A stretch of DNA of 63,949 bases from Darksidea phi (GCA_030770425.1 JASJFT010000246.1:1-63949); one strand, 5' to 3'. Numbered from the stretch's first letter, positions 1 to 10,897 are shown. Notes: generated from the letters alone by a model not told the origin. Made by a program: numbers and translations.

Positions 1-92
1 ATTAATTTTATTTTAAATACAAAAAACACCCCAAAAAAATTATTGTTGCCTAAAAACGCTTTTCATAATAAAAAAAAAAAAAAAAAAAAAAA
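1..92. repeat. Left terminal sequence: AT-rich stretch ending in poly-A
   Basis: The first ~75 bases contain CA and TG dinucleotides, unlike the RIP-mutated DNA that follows, and run into a homopolymer A tract ending near 92. The core 'cgcttttcataat' before the poly-A resembles 'agcttttccttaggg' before the poly-A at 10,770 and, inverted, 'gaggaaaagct' after the poly-T at the right end. This is probably a degenerate or noisy copy of repeat R6 where assembly stopped. Confidence 0.4.
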
Positions 93-3000
93 AAGAATTT
101 ATATTACTAGTTATCTTATATATAGAAAATTATATATTCTTATTAGTTATTTAAGAATTTTTTCTACTTTCTAGTATCTATATACTAGTACTTTATAATA
201 TTATCTAATAAATTCTTTTTATATTATCTTAGATATATAAGCTTTTTAGAATACGTAAATAATTTTATTCTTTTCTTAGATTACTTCTTAGATTTTATTT
301 TATTTATCTATTACTTTTATAGTAACTATATAGATCTATTAAGTTTATTTATTTTCTTCTAATTCGAGTACTATTTCCTATATTCCTACTAGCTTTAGGT
401 AGTTATAGGTAATTATTTCGTCTACTTCTAATTTAAGAATAGCTATATTAGGTTTTTCTATTTATTAGTAGTTAAATCTTTTACTAAGTATATTTACTTA
501 TTTATTTTCTAATCCTTTAGTATATATAATCTTAATATTATAGATTATAAGGATTTATACCTATTATATCTATTTTCTAATTAAAAGTTTATTTATTAAG
601 AATCTTATTAGATTCTTATAATTTATATAGATTATAATAGAGTATTTAGATTTCTATAAATTAAATCTCTATTTCTTTAAAACTTTAATAATTATTAATA
701 ACTCTTTATTATAAATATTATAGTTAAGTTTAGCTAGTAATATCTTTTATAAAAAATAGTATACTAGTCTTAGATTATCTTTATTATCTTTATATAGTAG
801 TACTACTTCTATTATATAGTCTAATATATCTATCTTAATAATTAATAGTTCTTTAAGATTATATATTTTAATTATAGGTTCTTTAATAAACTATTCTTTA
901 ATCTTTTTAAAAGCTTATTAGTATTTCTTTTTTTATTTAAAGGATTAATCTTTTCTTATAAGTTACATAAGTAGTACTATTATTATACTTTACTATAATA
1001 TTAGTTTTTAATAAAAGTTATAAAATTCTAAAAATAACTATAATTCCTTAAAATTCTATAATATAGACTATTCCTTAATCTTTTTAATTTATTTCGGGTT
1101 TACCTTAATTTCTTCTAGTTTAATAATAAATTCTAGAAACTCTATTTCCTATACGTAGAATTTATACTTTTAGGATTAAAAATATAATTCTATCTTTTTA
1201 AGTACTTATAGAATTCTTTTTATATATTCTTTATATTCTTCTTTTATTTTAGAGTAGATTAGAATATTATCGAGGTATACTATTATAAATTAATTAAAAT
1301 AGTTTTATAAGATATTATTAATTTATTTCTAAAATATTATAGGTATATTAGTAAGTTTAAAAGGTATTACTTAATACTTATATAATTCTTTCTTTATTTT
1401 AAAAGCTATCTTCTATTCTTTACCTTTTTTAATTCGGATCTAATAGTATATATTTTAAATATCTAATTACGTAAACTATTTAGCTTTTCTTAATTAATCC
1501 TATATTTCTAATATTAGGGGTAAGAGGTATTAGTTTTTAATTATAATATTATTAAGTATTAATTATAATATTATTAGGTATTTAGTAATTAATATATAAT
1601 TATAGTTCTAAGGTACTCTTCTTAGGTATAAAGAGAATTAGATATTTTATAAATAAATTTAAATATTAAATATATCTTCTCGCGAGATTATCTTTAAGAT
1701 ATTTTATTATAATAGTCTCTTCTTTTTCTATTAGTTTATAGATTAGTCTAAATCTAGATATTTTTCTTTCTTATAATAGAATCGTATAATCCTATAATTA
1801 GTACTTAGATAGGCTCTTTTTTAGTTCTTTAAATAATACCTCTTACTTCTTATATTATTCTAGAATACTATAATCTTCTTCTTTAGTTATATTAATTCTT
1901 TATAGAAATATTACCTATCGGTTTATCTATCTAATATAGAGATTAGTTTCTTATAGTTATAATATTCTTAAAATTATATTTTAGTCTTCTAATATTTTAA
2001 TAATATTAAGTATTTTATTTTCTTTTTTTTATTTATATAGGCGAAGTTTACCTTTAGTTTTATATATTATAGGTTTATTAAAGAGTTCTCCTTTAATAGT
2101 ATATATAATACTAGAATATTATTTCTTTTACTAAGAAATTTTTCTTTATCTAATAAAGAAAAATTCCTTACTAATAAAATTTCGTATAGCTCTACTATTA
2201 ATTAGGATAGTAATCGTTCTTCTTTAATAGGTTCCTTAGAGGTAGATATAGTCCTATCCTCTAATTCTTTAAATTTTTATTTTCTTAGATTAATATTTTA
2301 TATTAATTTTAGTCTAAATATACTTTAGATATTTATTCTTTAGATATTTATATTATAATCTTTCTAGAATATAATTTAGAGGTAAAAGTAGTTTTAGTAT
2401 AATTTATATATATTCTTTTTATTATTAATTCTTAAATTATTATTATTTATATACTACTTTTAGTATAATTATTTAAATAATCCTTTTATTATAGTCTTTT
2501 ACTAGATAGTAATTATTTTTTTACTTTACTTTTTTATAGAGTTTATATTCTCTTTATATATATAAGATTTATATAATTTTAAAGTATACTAAATATCTTA
2601 TTTTATATTATAGGTTATTCTCTAGATTAATCTTATATCTTTAATTATTATATTTTATAGAGATTATTTATATAGGAATTTATCTTTTAATTATTATATA
2701 CTATAGTTATTTCTTATTAACTATCTTTATAATATACTATATTTCTTTCTAAGTCTTTTAGTTAAGTATAAGATTTATTATAATAAAGTTCTATTTAATC
2801 TATTATTTAAAATATTTAAATAGTCGATATATTAAATAAGATCTAGATTATTCTTTATAAATTTCTTATATTATAAAAGGTATTATAGTTTTCTCTATAA
2901 ACTATAAGGCTAGAGTATAAGTTATATCGAGTTCTAGTACTAGTCCTATTTCTTTTTTAAATAATCGAATTATTTATAGATATTTAGTATTCTTATATAA

Positions 3001-4341
3001 TATAACTAGATTTTCTTCTTTTAGTTTTAAGGACTTATTATTATTATTAACTATTTATAATAATATATTTAGAATATTATTAAAATCTTTCTTTTCTATA
3101 GATAAGTCTTTTTTAGATACTTTTTTTTATACTTCTAGTAAGAATAAAACTCTTCTTTAAGACTCCCGAGTTATAGCTACCTACTATTTCTATAACTAAT
3201 AACTAGTATTTAACTTAGCTTTATAGTATATTTTATACTAGTTATATATATAAGTAGTCTAATATATAAAGTTATATTCTTATATTATAATTACTTTATC
3301 CCTCTTACCTTACTAAGTATATTAAGATTTCTCTTTTCTTAAATCTAACTTATAATCTTTTACTAGGTATTCTTACTTCTTATATTTAAAGTATACTTAT
3401 TTTTCGTAGAGCTCTTATTTTTTAGAATTCTATTTTTTTTTTTTAGATTCTAAACTAGCCTCTAGAATTATTAGTTCTAGTTTATAGTATTTTTTTTCTT
3501 TTTTCTTTTTATAAAATTCGACCTTTTCTTTTTTTTCTTAGTTTTATAGGTAGAGGTTATTATTAATTCTAATAATCTACTTAATTATTTTTTATATAGT
3601 TTATAGTCTATCTATTTATATTATTTTATATTAAATATTATCCTTTAGTTCTTTATAATAGTATAATATAAGAGCTACTTCTTTCTACTAGATCTTAATA
3701 GTAAGTTATTTAAATTTAGACGTATATATAGTAGTAGACTTAGTCTATTTAAGATATATAATCTTTTACTTTATTAGTCTTTCTAAGTTAATATTCTTAA
3801 ATATAATATATAACTTATTCTCGAAATACTTATAATTTAAGAAAATAGCTTTAATTTTATTACTTTAATAAGTTTTATCGAGTTATAATCTTTTATTTAG
3901 ATAGATTTTAAACTAAGTAATAATTCTTCCTATAAACTATATTATTATAAATAATATCTTTAAGATTTCGTTAAGTAGTTATACTTTATTAAGATTAAAA
4001 TAGATTACTATATTTACTAGAAATCCTTTAAGCTTAGATTATATTTTATTAAACTTTTCTAGTTTTTTTAACTTTAGTAACTTCCTTATATATCTCTTTA
4101 ATTTTTCTATTAATATTATAATTTATACTTCTAGTATATCTTCTTATTTCTTAAATATATACTAATTTTTAATAACTCTTTTAAAAAAAATTATAGTTAT
4201 ACTATCTTCTAGGGAACTAAACTCCTAATAGCTTTCTATCTTATAGGCCTTAGGTTATACTACTAGTTATATAGTAGTACTAGAATTAGTTCCTTCTCCT
4301 ACTATATTAATTAGCTATTCCTATCTATCGAATAGTTAAGG

Positions 4342-4651
4342 TATTAAACGGGGTCTAGACTTAATAGATTATTTAGTCTTATTTAGGGTTTATACTTAAG
4401 ATAAGAAGAAAGAAGTTAAAATAAAGAGATAATAGTTTAATTATATTAATAGGTAAGAATTAATCTAGATTTAAATTAACTATAAGAAGAGAAGATTATT
4501 TAGAAGATTCGTAGTTATTATATATTAATTTAGTTTTCTTAGATCTATAGCCCTATACCTATAGATCTACTAAGCTATAACTCTATAGCTCTATTTTAAT
4601 AGATCTACTAAGCTATTACGTAACCCTTAAATCTATCTCTATTAAGGTATA
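4342..4651 (-). repeat. GypA 5' LTR, inner part (split by solo LTR)
   Basis: This 310-bp piece begins with 'tattaaacggggtctag', the reverse complement of the conserved LTR 3' end (originally TG...CA). It stops at the 5-bp target site GTATA. Joined to 5,083-5,236 it makes a 464-bp LTR, the length of the LTRs at 48,401 and 54,981. Confidence 0.8.
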
Positions 4652-5077
4652 TATTAAACGGGGTCCAGGCCCGATAGGTTATTAGCCTCGTTTAGGGTTT
4701 ATACTTAAGATAGGAACGAAGGAGAGGGAATAGATAGATAATAGTTTAATTACGTTAATAGATAAGGATTAATCTAGATTCGAATTAACTATAAGAGAGA
4801 AGACTATCTAGGAGATTCGTAGTTATTATATATTAATTTAGTTTTCTTAGATCTATAGGCTCTATAGCTCTATCTTCTAATATATCTACTAATCTATAAA
4901 TCTATAGATCTATAGGATCTATATTCGTTAAGAACTATAGATCTATAGATCTATTACGTAACTTCCTATTCTTTAATTATAAGATCCGTATCGTATTCTT
5001 CGTTAGAGCCTATAATAGGTTTTATCTCGGGTATCTCTATTAGCTAGTATTCTATAGTTCGTATATAATTTATAATA
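4652..5077 (-). repeat. Solo LTR of the GypA family inserted within a GypA LTR
   Basis: This 426-bp LTR starts 'tattaaacggggtccagg' and ends 'atttataata', the inverted termini of the family. It is flanked on both sides by the 5-bp direct repeat GTATA (4,647-4,651 and 5,078-5,082). That is the signature of an integration followed by LTR-LTR recombination. It is slightly shorter than the 464-bp family LTR and retains a little more GC in its first half. Confidence 0.82.
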
Positions 5078-5082
5078 GTATA

Positions 5083-5236
5083 AATCTATTATATAATCTT
5101 CTAATAAAGCTATTCGTACTAATTATTATTTATACTATAGTCGTAATTATTATATTTTATATTAGAACTAGTAATAGGTTTAATCTTAGGTAGCTCTTCT
5201 TACTAATATTCTATAGTATATATTTAGTTCGTAATA
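5083..5236 (-). repeat. GypA 5' LTR, outer part (split by solo LTR)
   Basis: These 154 bp match the outer third of the GypA LTR in inverted orientation. They end in 'tatttagttcgtaata', which corresponds to 'tattataaactaaata' at the start of the plus-strand LTRs. Confidence 0.78.
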
Positions 5237-5921
5237 CTAGAGATACTTAAGTATAGCTAGTACTTCTTCTATTATATTAACTAGACTATTCTTCTTACTA
5301 GATACGACTATCTAACCGTACTAAAAGAATATATATTATTCTAATTAATAAATCTCTTAGAATAACTAGCTATATAGGAGGAAGGTCCTACTACTATTAG
5401 CTTAGTAGATTAGCTCGTCTAGTAGCTAGCTACGCGTAATACTATAATAGAACTAGATAAAGCCTAGCCTATAATATAGTCTATATAGAGTTATAATAAT
5501 ATTATATAGATTCTATCTTAGCTCTTTTATCTTAGTACTAAATAGAATAGTTATATAATATAGCTAGTATTACTACTAAACTAAAAAAAAAAAGCTCTTA
5601 AGAATAAGATCTTATTTTAGAAAGAAGATAATATTATAACTTATTTCCTAGATAATCTAGTTATTTTACTTATTTTCTATTTTAGTTAGTAGATTAGATA
5701 ATCCTAAGAATTAGTCTAGTAGTTAGTTAGCTTATTTAGTATACTAAGTTCTATTTAGATATAAGAATCTTTTATTCTTCTACTCTTATAATATTATCTT
5801 AGAATAGCTTTAATATACTAATTCTATTATTAATTAGTTAAAAGATTATCTTAGTTATTATAACTTCTAGTTAATTATACTTAGTCTTAGGATCTTATAC
5901 TAGTTATACTTTCTTTTAAAA
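5237..5921. other. RIP-mutated AT-rich DNA, no recognisable gene
   Basis: CA and TG are absent and stops occur in all frames. I could not assign this stretch to any of the families elsewhere in the window. It is the flank into which the left GypA copy inserted. Confidence 0.5.
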
Positions 5922-6598
5922 TATTATATAAGCTAGATAAAGTTATTCTATTAATATAATCTTAGTTTAAAATAGTTAATATATTATATATTATAGATTG
6001 GTAAGAATAAAAGTTATATCGTTATAAGATTAGTATATTATAAAACCTATACTAGGAGTAAGCTATATAGTAAGTACGAGGCGCTAGTTACCTTAGTATA
6101 TAATATCTTACTATAAAATATAATAAATAGGGTAATACTAAGAGATTAAGTAATACTTAGTAGTACGTAATATCTTATAGTAAAATATAGTAAATAAGAC
6201 TTAAACTAGATTAGATAGAAATTCTAAAGGGAACTACTAATATATATTATATATATCTTTATATAAAATCTAGATTAGAATTAATAATATATTTATTATA
6301 CTATTAGTTTCTAATAAATTAAGATTAAGTTAATAAATTCTATTATTAAAATAACTACTTAGAAAAAGATTTAATCTTATTTATAAATATTAAATAAAGA
6401 ACTAAAGATTAATTATAAAAAATTAAAATAGAAAGTTTAAAAGATTTTTTATTCTTTTATACTTATTCTTATTCTCTAAAATAGTAATAGTAGTAATAGA
6501 AGTAATAACTTCTACTACTTTTACTACTTCTCTAGTAGTTATAAAAGTAATTATCTTAATAACTTTTATAACTTTTATAACTTCTATATTACGTAATA
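5922..6598 (+). repeat. LTR of an unassigned LTR retrotransposon (copy 1), RIP-mutated
   Basis: This 677-bp segment starts 'tattatataagctaga' and ends 'ttacgtaata', consistent with original TGTTA...TAACA termini. Long stretches match 13,231-13,644, for example 'tatttattatactatta' and 'aaaataactacttagaaaa'. Both copies are followed by 'ttagatta(t)taactaag', probably the primer-binding or internal start of plus-oriented elements. This copy has an extra ~200 bp with an internal duplication around 6,100-6,200. One unmutated TG survives at 5,999. Confidence 0.6.
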
Positions 6599-7180
6599 TT
6601 AGATTATTAACTAAGTATAGCTTAATAAGACCGGTCGTATTAGAGCTTATCCCGTATCCTTCTATCCCTAGGGTCGTAATATCTAAATTATAGAAGATAG
6701 GGACTATATCTAGGCGGTAAAATCGTCCCTTAATTCCGTATACCGCTTAATTACGGAAGCGAGAACGAAGCGAGCTCGGCGTCTATTCCTCGGCCTAATT
6801 AGCTCGGCGCCCGTTTCTCGGCCCGATTAGCTTAGTACCCGTTTCTCGGCCCGATTAGCTTAGTACCCGTTCCTCGGCCCGATTAGCTTAGTACCCGTTC
6901 CTCGGCCCGATTAGCTCGGCGCCCTATTTAGCTGGTTAAGTCTTATTTAGGCAAGCTATAAGATACTATACCTATAAGCGACCGCTATTTTCTGATTTAG
7001 CTTTCTTAACCTAGGCGCCTCTTATTATTAGGTATTCCCGTAGTGCCTTGGCTACTTTTCTATCTAGTCGTCCGAATAAGTCCTGGTTCTAATTTTCAAA
7101 ATCGTTAGAAAACTCTTCCCAAAGTTTGACTCCCTTATAGAAGTTTACCTAGTATAAGAGAATTATACGTACAACGTATC
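6599..7180 (-). pseudogene. Weakly RIP-mutated coding-like relic on the minus strand
   Basis: This is the transition from RIP-saturated to GC-normal sequence. Read on the minus strand from about 7,180, one frame gives a protein-like charged stretch (for example WEEFSNDFEN then NQDLFGRLDRKVAKALREYL at about 7,030-7,140). It continues with stops that are only TAG or TAA, as expected from RIP of TGG, CAG and CAA codons. It looks like a degraded transposon or repeat-family ORF, possibly gag-like, but I do not recognise the family. It includes the 28-bp tandem repeat at 6,773-6,924. Confidence 0.3.
6773..6924. repeat. 28-bp tandem repeat, 5 copies plus a partial one
   Basis: Five 28-bp units of the form 'agct(cggcg/tagta)cccgttyctcggcccgatt' run from 6,773 to 6,912, followed by 12 bases of a sixth. 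The outer units read CTCGGCG and the inner ones CTTAGTA, a difference explained partly by G-to-A changes at TpG. GC content is far above the flanking RIP-mutated DNA. Confidence 0.85.
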
Positions 7181-7936
7181 GATGAAGTATAGGTTAGGGA
7201 AGGTCGGTATCTGTAGGGTTAATAGATTCGCTCCATATGTCGGGATCCACTTTGTATCTAAGGTCTGATGGTATTGGTCTTATCTTGAAGGCTATTTGTT
7301 AAGTTGATTAGGTAGGGATGATGCCATTTACTTAGTGCTTCGCTTGTAGGAATAGAGTTTGTGGCGCTACAGCTGAAATAAGATAGAGTTTTGTCGATAT
7401 GGGTATAGAGGAGATTGATGTGTTTGTAGAAGAGGTCGATTCCGTACGTAGTGTATTAGTGCTTTTTTTTTTTTTTTTTTGTATCGTGTAGTAGGATTCG
7501 GTATTCTGCAGTAGGATGCGGTATTCTGTAGTAGGATGTGGTATCCTGCAGTAGGATGCGGTATTGTACAGTATGATTCGGTACCGTACGAGGAGATCTG
7601 GTGAGAAAAATCAAGAGGGGAGTTCGATGTGTGTACGGAGGGGGTCGATCCTGTACGTTGTATATTGGTGGGGTACGGCGCGCAAAGCGTAAGGTAACCG
7701 GTTGTTGTATTTCAAAGATGTATTCTTCAGCTATGGAATGAGAGCAGGTTTATGCACAGGCCGCGCGCCACCGCACGGGTCTTCCCTAACTAGTATTTCT
7801 ACAACCCGTCTGTTCCACCCCTTTTCTTCTTCATCAGACAGTGAACACACAATCAAGGCCATTCTCATTTCCATATTCCGACAGTAATCAATACTGCTCA
7901 GTTAGCATTCCACCCAGTTGTATTGACAGTCCAAAA
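7181..7936. promoter_or_regulatory. Upstream region of the monooxygenase gene, with poly-T and 20-bp repeats
   Basis: This GC-normal intergenic DNA contains an 18-T tract (7,463-7,480) and five 20-bp tandem units (7,481-7,580). I see no convincing coding sequence. The last ~250 bp are pyrimidine-rich in places ('ccccttttcttcttcatc' at about 7,817), as fungal core promoters often are. An upstream in-frame ATG exists at 7,841. Confidence 0.4.
7463..7590. repeat. Poly-T tract and 20-bp minisatellite
   Basis: Eighteen Ts are followed by five 20-bp units related to 'gtattctgcagtaggatgcg' (7,481-7,580) and a half unit. Units differ mainly by C/T and G/A, suggesting mild RIP of a tandem array. Confidence 0.85.
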
Positions 7937-9665
7937 ATGGTCCTCGAACCTGAAGCAAACGGAAGCCTCAATGGCACAACCCACAACTCTGATCCCTCCG
8001 AGCATGAAGTCCTAATCGTCGGAGCTGGTTTTGCAGGGATATACCTTCTTTACAAGCTGCGAAATGCTGGATTCGACTGCAAGATCTTAGAGGCCGGCGA
8101 CGATATAGGCGGAACGTGGTGCCACAATACGTATCCTGGTGCTCGAACGGATACAAGACAACCATACTACCAGTTGTCGATTCCAGAAGTGTACCAGGTG
8201 AGCGAAGTAGATGTCAAATACCATTGCGAGAAGAAGACGCTGACGGTGGGTGCTGGTGCAGACGTGGACATGGTCAGAAAAGTACCCGGACCAGGCTGAA
8301 ATGTTGAGGTACTTCCAGCACGTTGACAATATGATCAACGTCAAAATGGACGTGCTGTTCGGGAAGCGGGTTGTTGATGCGAGGTTCCACCAGGAATCGC
8401 AGAAGTGGCATGTTGCCACGCAGGAAGGAACAGTTATGACATCGAAGTTCTTCATTGTAGCAGCTGGATTTGCGTCCAAGCCATTGATGCCGATCTGGGA
8501 TGGCATCGAGCAATTTGGAGGCGAACTGTACCATACGTATGAGTGGCCTTTGGATGTTCATTTGGGACGCAAAAGAGTTGCATTAGTCGGGACTGGCGCG
8601 ACAGGAATCCAATTCGCGCAACAGGTGGCTAAGGAGGCGGCCTCGCTGACTATCTTCCAGCGAACGCCCAACTTCTGTCTCCCTATGGTCCAGCAAAAAC
8701 TGGATCGAAAGACCCAACTCCAAGAAACCGGGTCACTGCAACACAGACTTGACTACCGGCTCACAACTTTCTCCGGACATCCAGAGTCTTTCGTGGACCG
8801 AAGTGCTCTCGACGATACTCCGGAGGAACGTGAGGCTTTCTTCGAGAGCCTTTGGTCGACCGGAGGCTTCGCATTTTGGATCGCGACGTACAAAGATACT
8901 CTCTTCGACCGTGAAGCGAATCGCTTCGCATATGATTTCTGGGTGAAGAAAACGCGCGCACGAATCCAAGGTCGAGAGAAACAGGACATCTTAGCGCCTC
9001 TTGACCCTCCGCATCCATTCGGCACTCGGCGCCCATGTCTCGAGGAGGATTTCTACGAGCAGGTCTCAAGATCGCACGTCTCACTCGTAGACATCAACAA
9101 GACGCCCATTCTTCGGTTTGTCAAAGAAGGCATACTGACCGCGGACGGCACCGTGCATGGGTTTGATGTTATCAGCATCGCCACAGGCTTCGACGCACTC
9201 ACTGGCTCCTTGCTCCACATGGGCCTCAGCACGTCGAATGGCCTTCCACTACGTGAGAAGTGGGCAGGGGGCGTCTCCACGTACTTTGGCATGACCATGA
9301 CAGGCTGTCCTAACCTCTTTTTCCTGTTCTCGGTCCATGGACCTACAGCATCGAACGGACCAGCATGCATCGAACTGCAAGGCAACTGGATCACAGAGAC
9401 GCTGCTCAAGATGCGACGCGACGGCATTGACTCAATCGAACCCACTCAGGAGGCGGAGCGCTCTTGGACTAAGCAGATCCACGAGACGCTGGAGGGTACC
9501 TTGTTACATGAGACGAGATCCTGGTACAGCGGCGCAAACAACCCGGGGAGAAAGCCGGAGCCGTTACTATTCTTTGGAGGCTTTCCGTCATACCAGCGGC
9601 AAATTTATGAGGCATTGGAGGATGATTTTCGTGGATTTACCAAGACGTTTAGACATGGGAAATGA
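7937..9665 (+). CDS. Baeyer-Villiger-type flavin monooxygenase (one intron, intact)
   Basis: Exons 7,937-8,197 and 8,262-9,665 encode 554 aa. The 64-nt intron (8,198-8,261) has a GTGAGC donor, GCTGAC branch point and GCAG acceptor, and lies in phase 0. Splicing restores the family motif RQPYYQLSIPEVYQ|TWTWSEKYP. The FAD Rossmann motif GAGFAG is at residues 29-34, the Baeyer-Villiger fingerprint FGGELYHTYEWP (FxGxxxHxxxWP) at 172-183, the NADPH motif GTGATG at 197-202, and ATGF at 394-397. Such enzymes use NADPH and O2 to insert oxygen next to a ketone, often in secondary metabolism or steroid and cyclic ketone catabolism; the substrate cannot be read from sequence. The start at 7,937 has a good context (ccaaaaATGG); an in-frame ATG at 7,841 would add 32 unconserved-looking residues. 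It is the only intact gene in this island, with no pathway partners nearby. Confidence 0.9.
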
Positions 9666-9946
9666 GGATTTGTTGGCGAGGTTGTTAGACCCAGTATGTG
9701 CATTTATGTTAGCTAGTCGATAGCGAAGTCATCTCACTTCGGCGAGAATAAAGAGCATAGACCAGACTTGCTATCAGTCAGGCAAGTCCCATCTCAATCA
9801 GGCCGCCGCCCATATTTGGCAGGCTGGAGCCTCTCGGCCTGACCTGATTGACTGCCAAGGCGTCCCGGAGGTCATATTTGAGGACTGATTTAACTGCCAA
9901 GAATGAGGTTTTTAGGTCAGACTGATTAACTGATTGAGGCCTAATC
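9666..9946. other. Subterminal region of the hAT relic / intergenic
   Basis: This GC-normal stretch has related short motifs (for example 'ctgattgactgccaag' near 9,850 and 'ctgatttaactgccaag' near 9,890). They resemble subterminal repeats of hAT elements. 'cagtcaggcaagtccc' near 9,777 could be the terminal inverted repeat, but the other element end is lost so this cannot be confirmed. No gene is seen. Confidence 0.35.
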
Positions 9947-10665
9947 TTAAAAAAAGCTCTTAAAATTGCTTAGGTAAGCTTGTATAGTAGCTAGTTCGTC
10001 TGCCGTGTGACCTAGTTTTGCTGTTTTAAGTCCGATCTGACGCCAGCTTTTCAAACACTGCAACGCTGTAATCAACTCTACTTTCATCCGCAGTCGCCGC
10101 GTTCCCAGCATGTCTCTAAGCTCGCTAAACGTACGCTCACAATTAGCTACTGACGCTGGTATTGTGAGTATATCGATAGCAAACTTGGAGAGCGTAGGGT
10201 ATTGTTGTAGCTGCAGCTGCTAGTACAGCAGCGGGTTATATGACTTAGGGTCGTCCTCTGCGATCGCCAGGACGCGTTTCCACTGCTCGTATTCATCACC
10301 AAGACTCTCCTGCTCGTGCTTATCTGCAGCTTCAAGCTGTGACTTCAAAAACGCCGATCGTGACTCTGTTGGCCCAGCCACGCGCGGCTTTTTCGACGGC
10401 CGCTCGTCATCGCTGGACCTGCCGCATGTCTGCCCAGACTTAGAGTCCTTATACGTCTTCCATAATACTAAGAAAGCGCGGTGATTGTTTGTAAGCCAGT
10501 CTTTACGGAAGTAATCGCTGTTGCGGGTAGTATTGTAATCGTCAGGGATAGCCTAGAGCGCGTCAAGGTAGTGTTTATAGTACGGATAGAGGATCGTGGC
10601 TACGTAATAGACAGGCGTATTATTGAATTTGGCGTAATATTGTGAGAATTTCTAGTAGGTAAGGT
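9947..10665 (-). pseudogene. hAT-family transposase, C-terminal part, lightly RIP-mutated
   Basis: A single minus-strand frame runs from about 10,665 to a TAA at 9,947-9,949. It reads through the hAT dimerisation region: YNPLLY-QLQLQQYPTLSKFA followed by ASVANCERTFSELRDMLG and LRMKVELITALQCLKSW. Further upstream is NNTPVYYVATILYPYYKHYL, typical of the transposase middle. Within it are three stops (complement positions 10,220-10,222, 10,553-10,555 and 10,652-10,654), all TAG where the family has Trp. Each is a TGG-to-TAG change as RIP makes. The N-terminal zinc finger and the first two thirds are missing because the sequence is cut at a palindrome (10,661). CA and TG are otherwise abundant, so mutation was mild compared with the flanking blocks. 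Confidence 0.8.
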
Positions 10666-10678
10666 TAACGTTAACCTT
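10661..10678. repeat. Perfect 18-bp palindrome at an element junction
   Basis: The sequence AAGGTTAACGTTAACCTT equals its own reverse complement. It sits exactly between the truncated hAT transposase and the outer end of repeat R6. Confidence 0.85.
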
Positions 10679-10781
10679 CAGTTGAAATTTCAGTACTGGT
10701 CTTCAGATATATATAGTTTATCATTGAGTAGAAAAACTCCCCTACAATAGCATAGTTGCGCAATATAGCTTTTCCTTAGGG

Positions 10782-10835
<54 letters not shown>

Positions 10836-10897
10836 AAAAATTTTTTTAAAAAAAAAATAAAAAAAAATTTAAAAAATTTAATTTAAAAAAAAAAAAA
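10679..10897 (+). repeat. R6 terminal-repeat-like sequence, unmutated copy, running into poly-A
   Basis: The segment 10,679-10,781 begins 'cagttgaaatttcagtactg' and ends 'gcttttccttaggg'. It is the reverse complement of 12,445-12,544 except for transitions. After it come ~110 bases of A-rich homopolymer and then the N gap. This copy keeps its CA and TG dinucleotides. Confidence 0.75.

Larger units (their letters stand above)
93..5236 (-). mobile_element. GypA Ty3/Gypsy retrotransposon, minus strand, 3'-truncated, RIP-inactivated
   Basis: Read on the minus strand, this starts with a 464-bp LTR (4,342-4,651 plus 5,083-5,236, interrupted by a solo LTR). The internal region then runs down from 4,341 to the scaffold end. 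Its first bases after the LTR match the internal regions after 42,284 and 48,864: the 'ccttaactat' junction and the conserved 'ggaatagctaatta' segment. About 4.25 kb of the 6.1-kb internal region is present, so gag and part of pol lie here and the integrase end and 3' LTR are missing. C-to-T and G-to-A changes at CpA/TpG have destroyed every reading frame. It is the same family as the tandem array at 41,820-55,444. Confidence 0.75.

Noticed and set aside
6773..7590. Possible CRISPR array (regularly repeated 28-bp and 20-bp units)
   Set aside because: Units are directly abutting with no unique spacers, the genome is eukaryotic, and there are no cas genes. These are minisatellites.
8733..9445. 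Several open minus-strand frames of 78-130 codons inside the monooxygenase
   Set aside because: They overlap the conserved plus-strand monooxygenase entirely and show no domain of their own; they are shadows of codon bias.
10147..10335. 62-codon minus ORF in the hAT region
   Set aside because: It is in a different frame from the recognisable transposase reading, which runs straight through the same bases.
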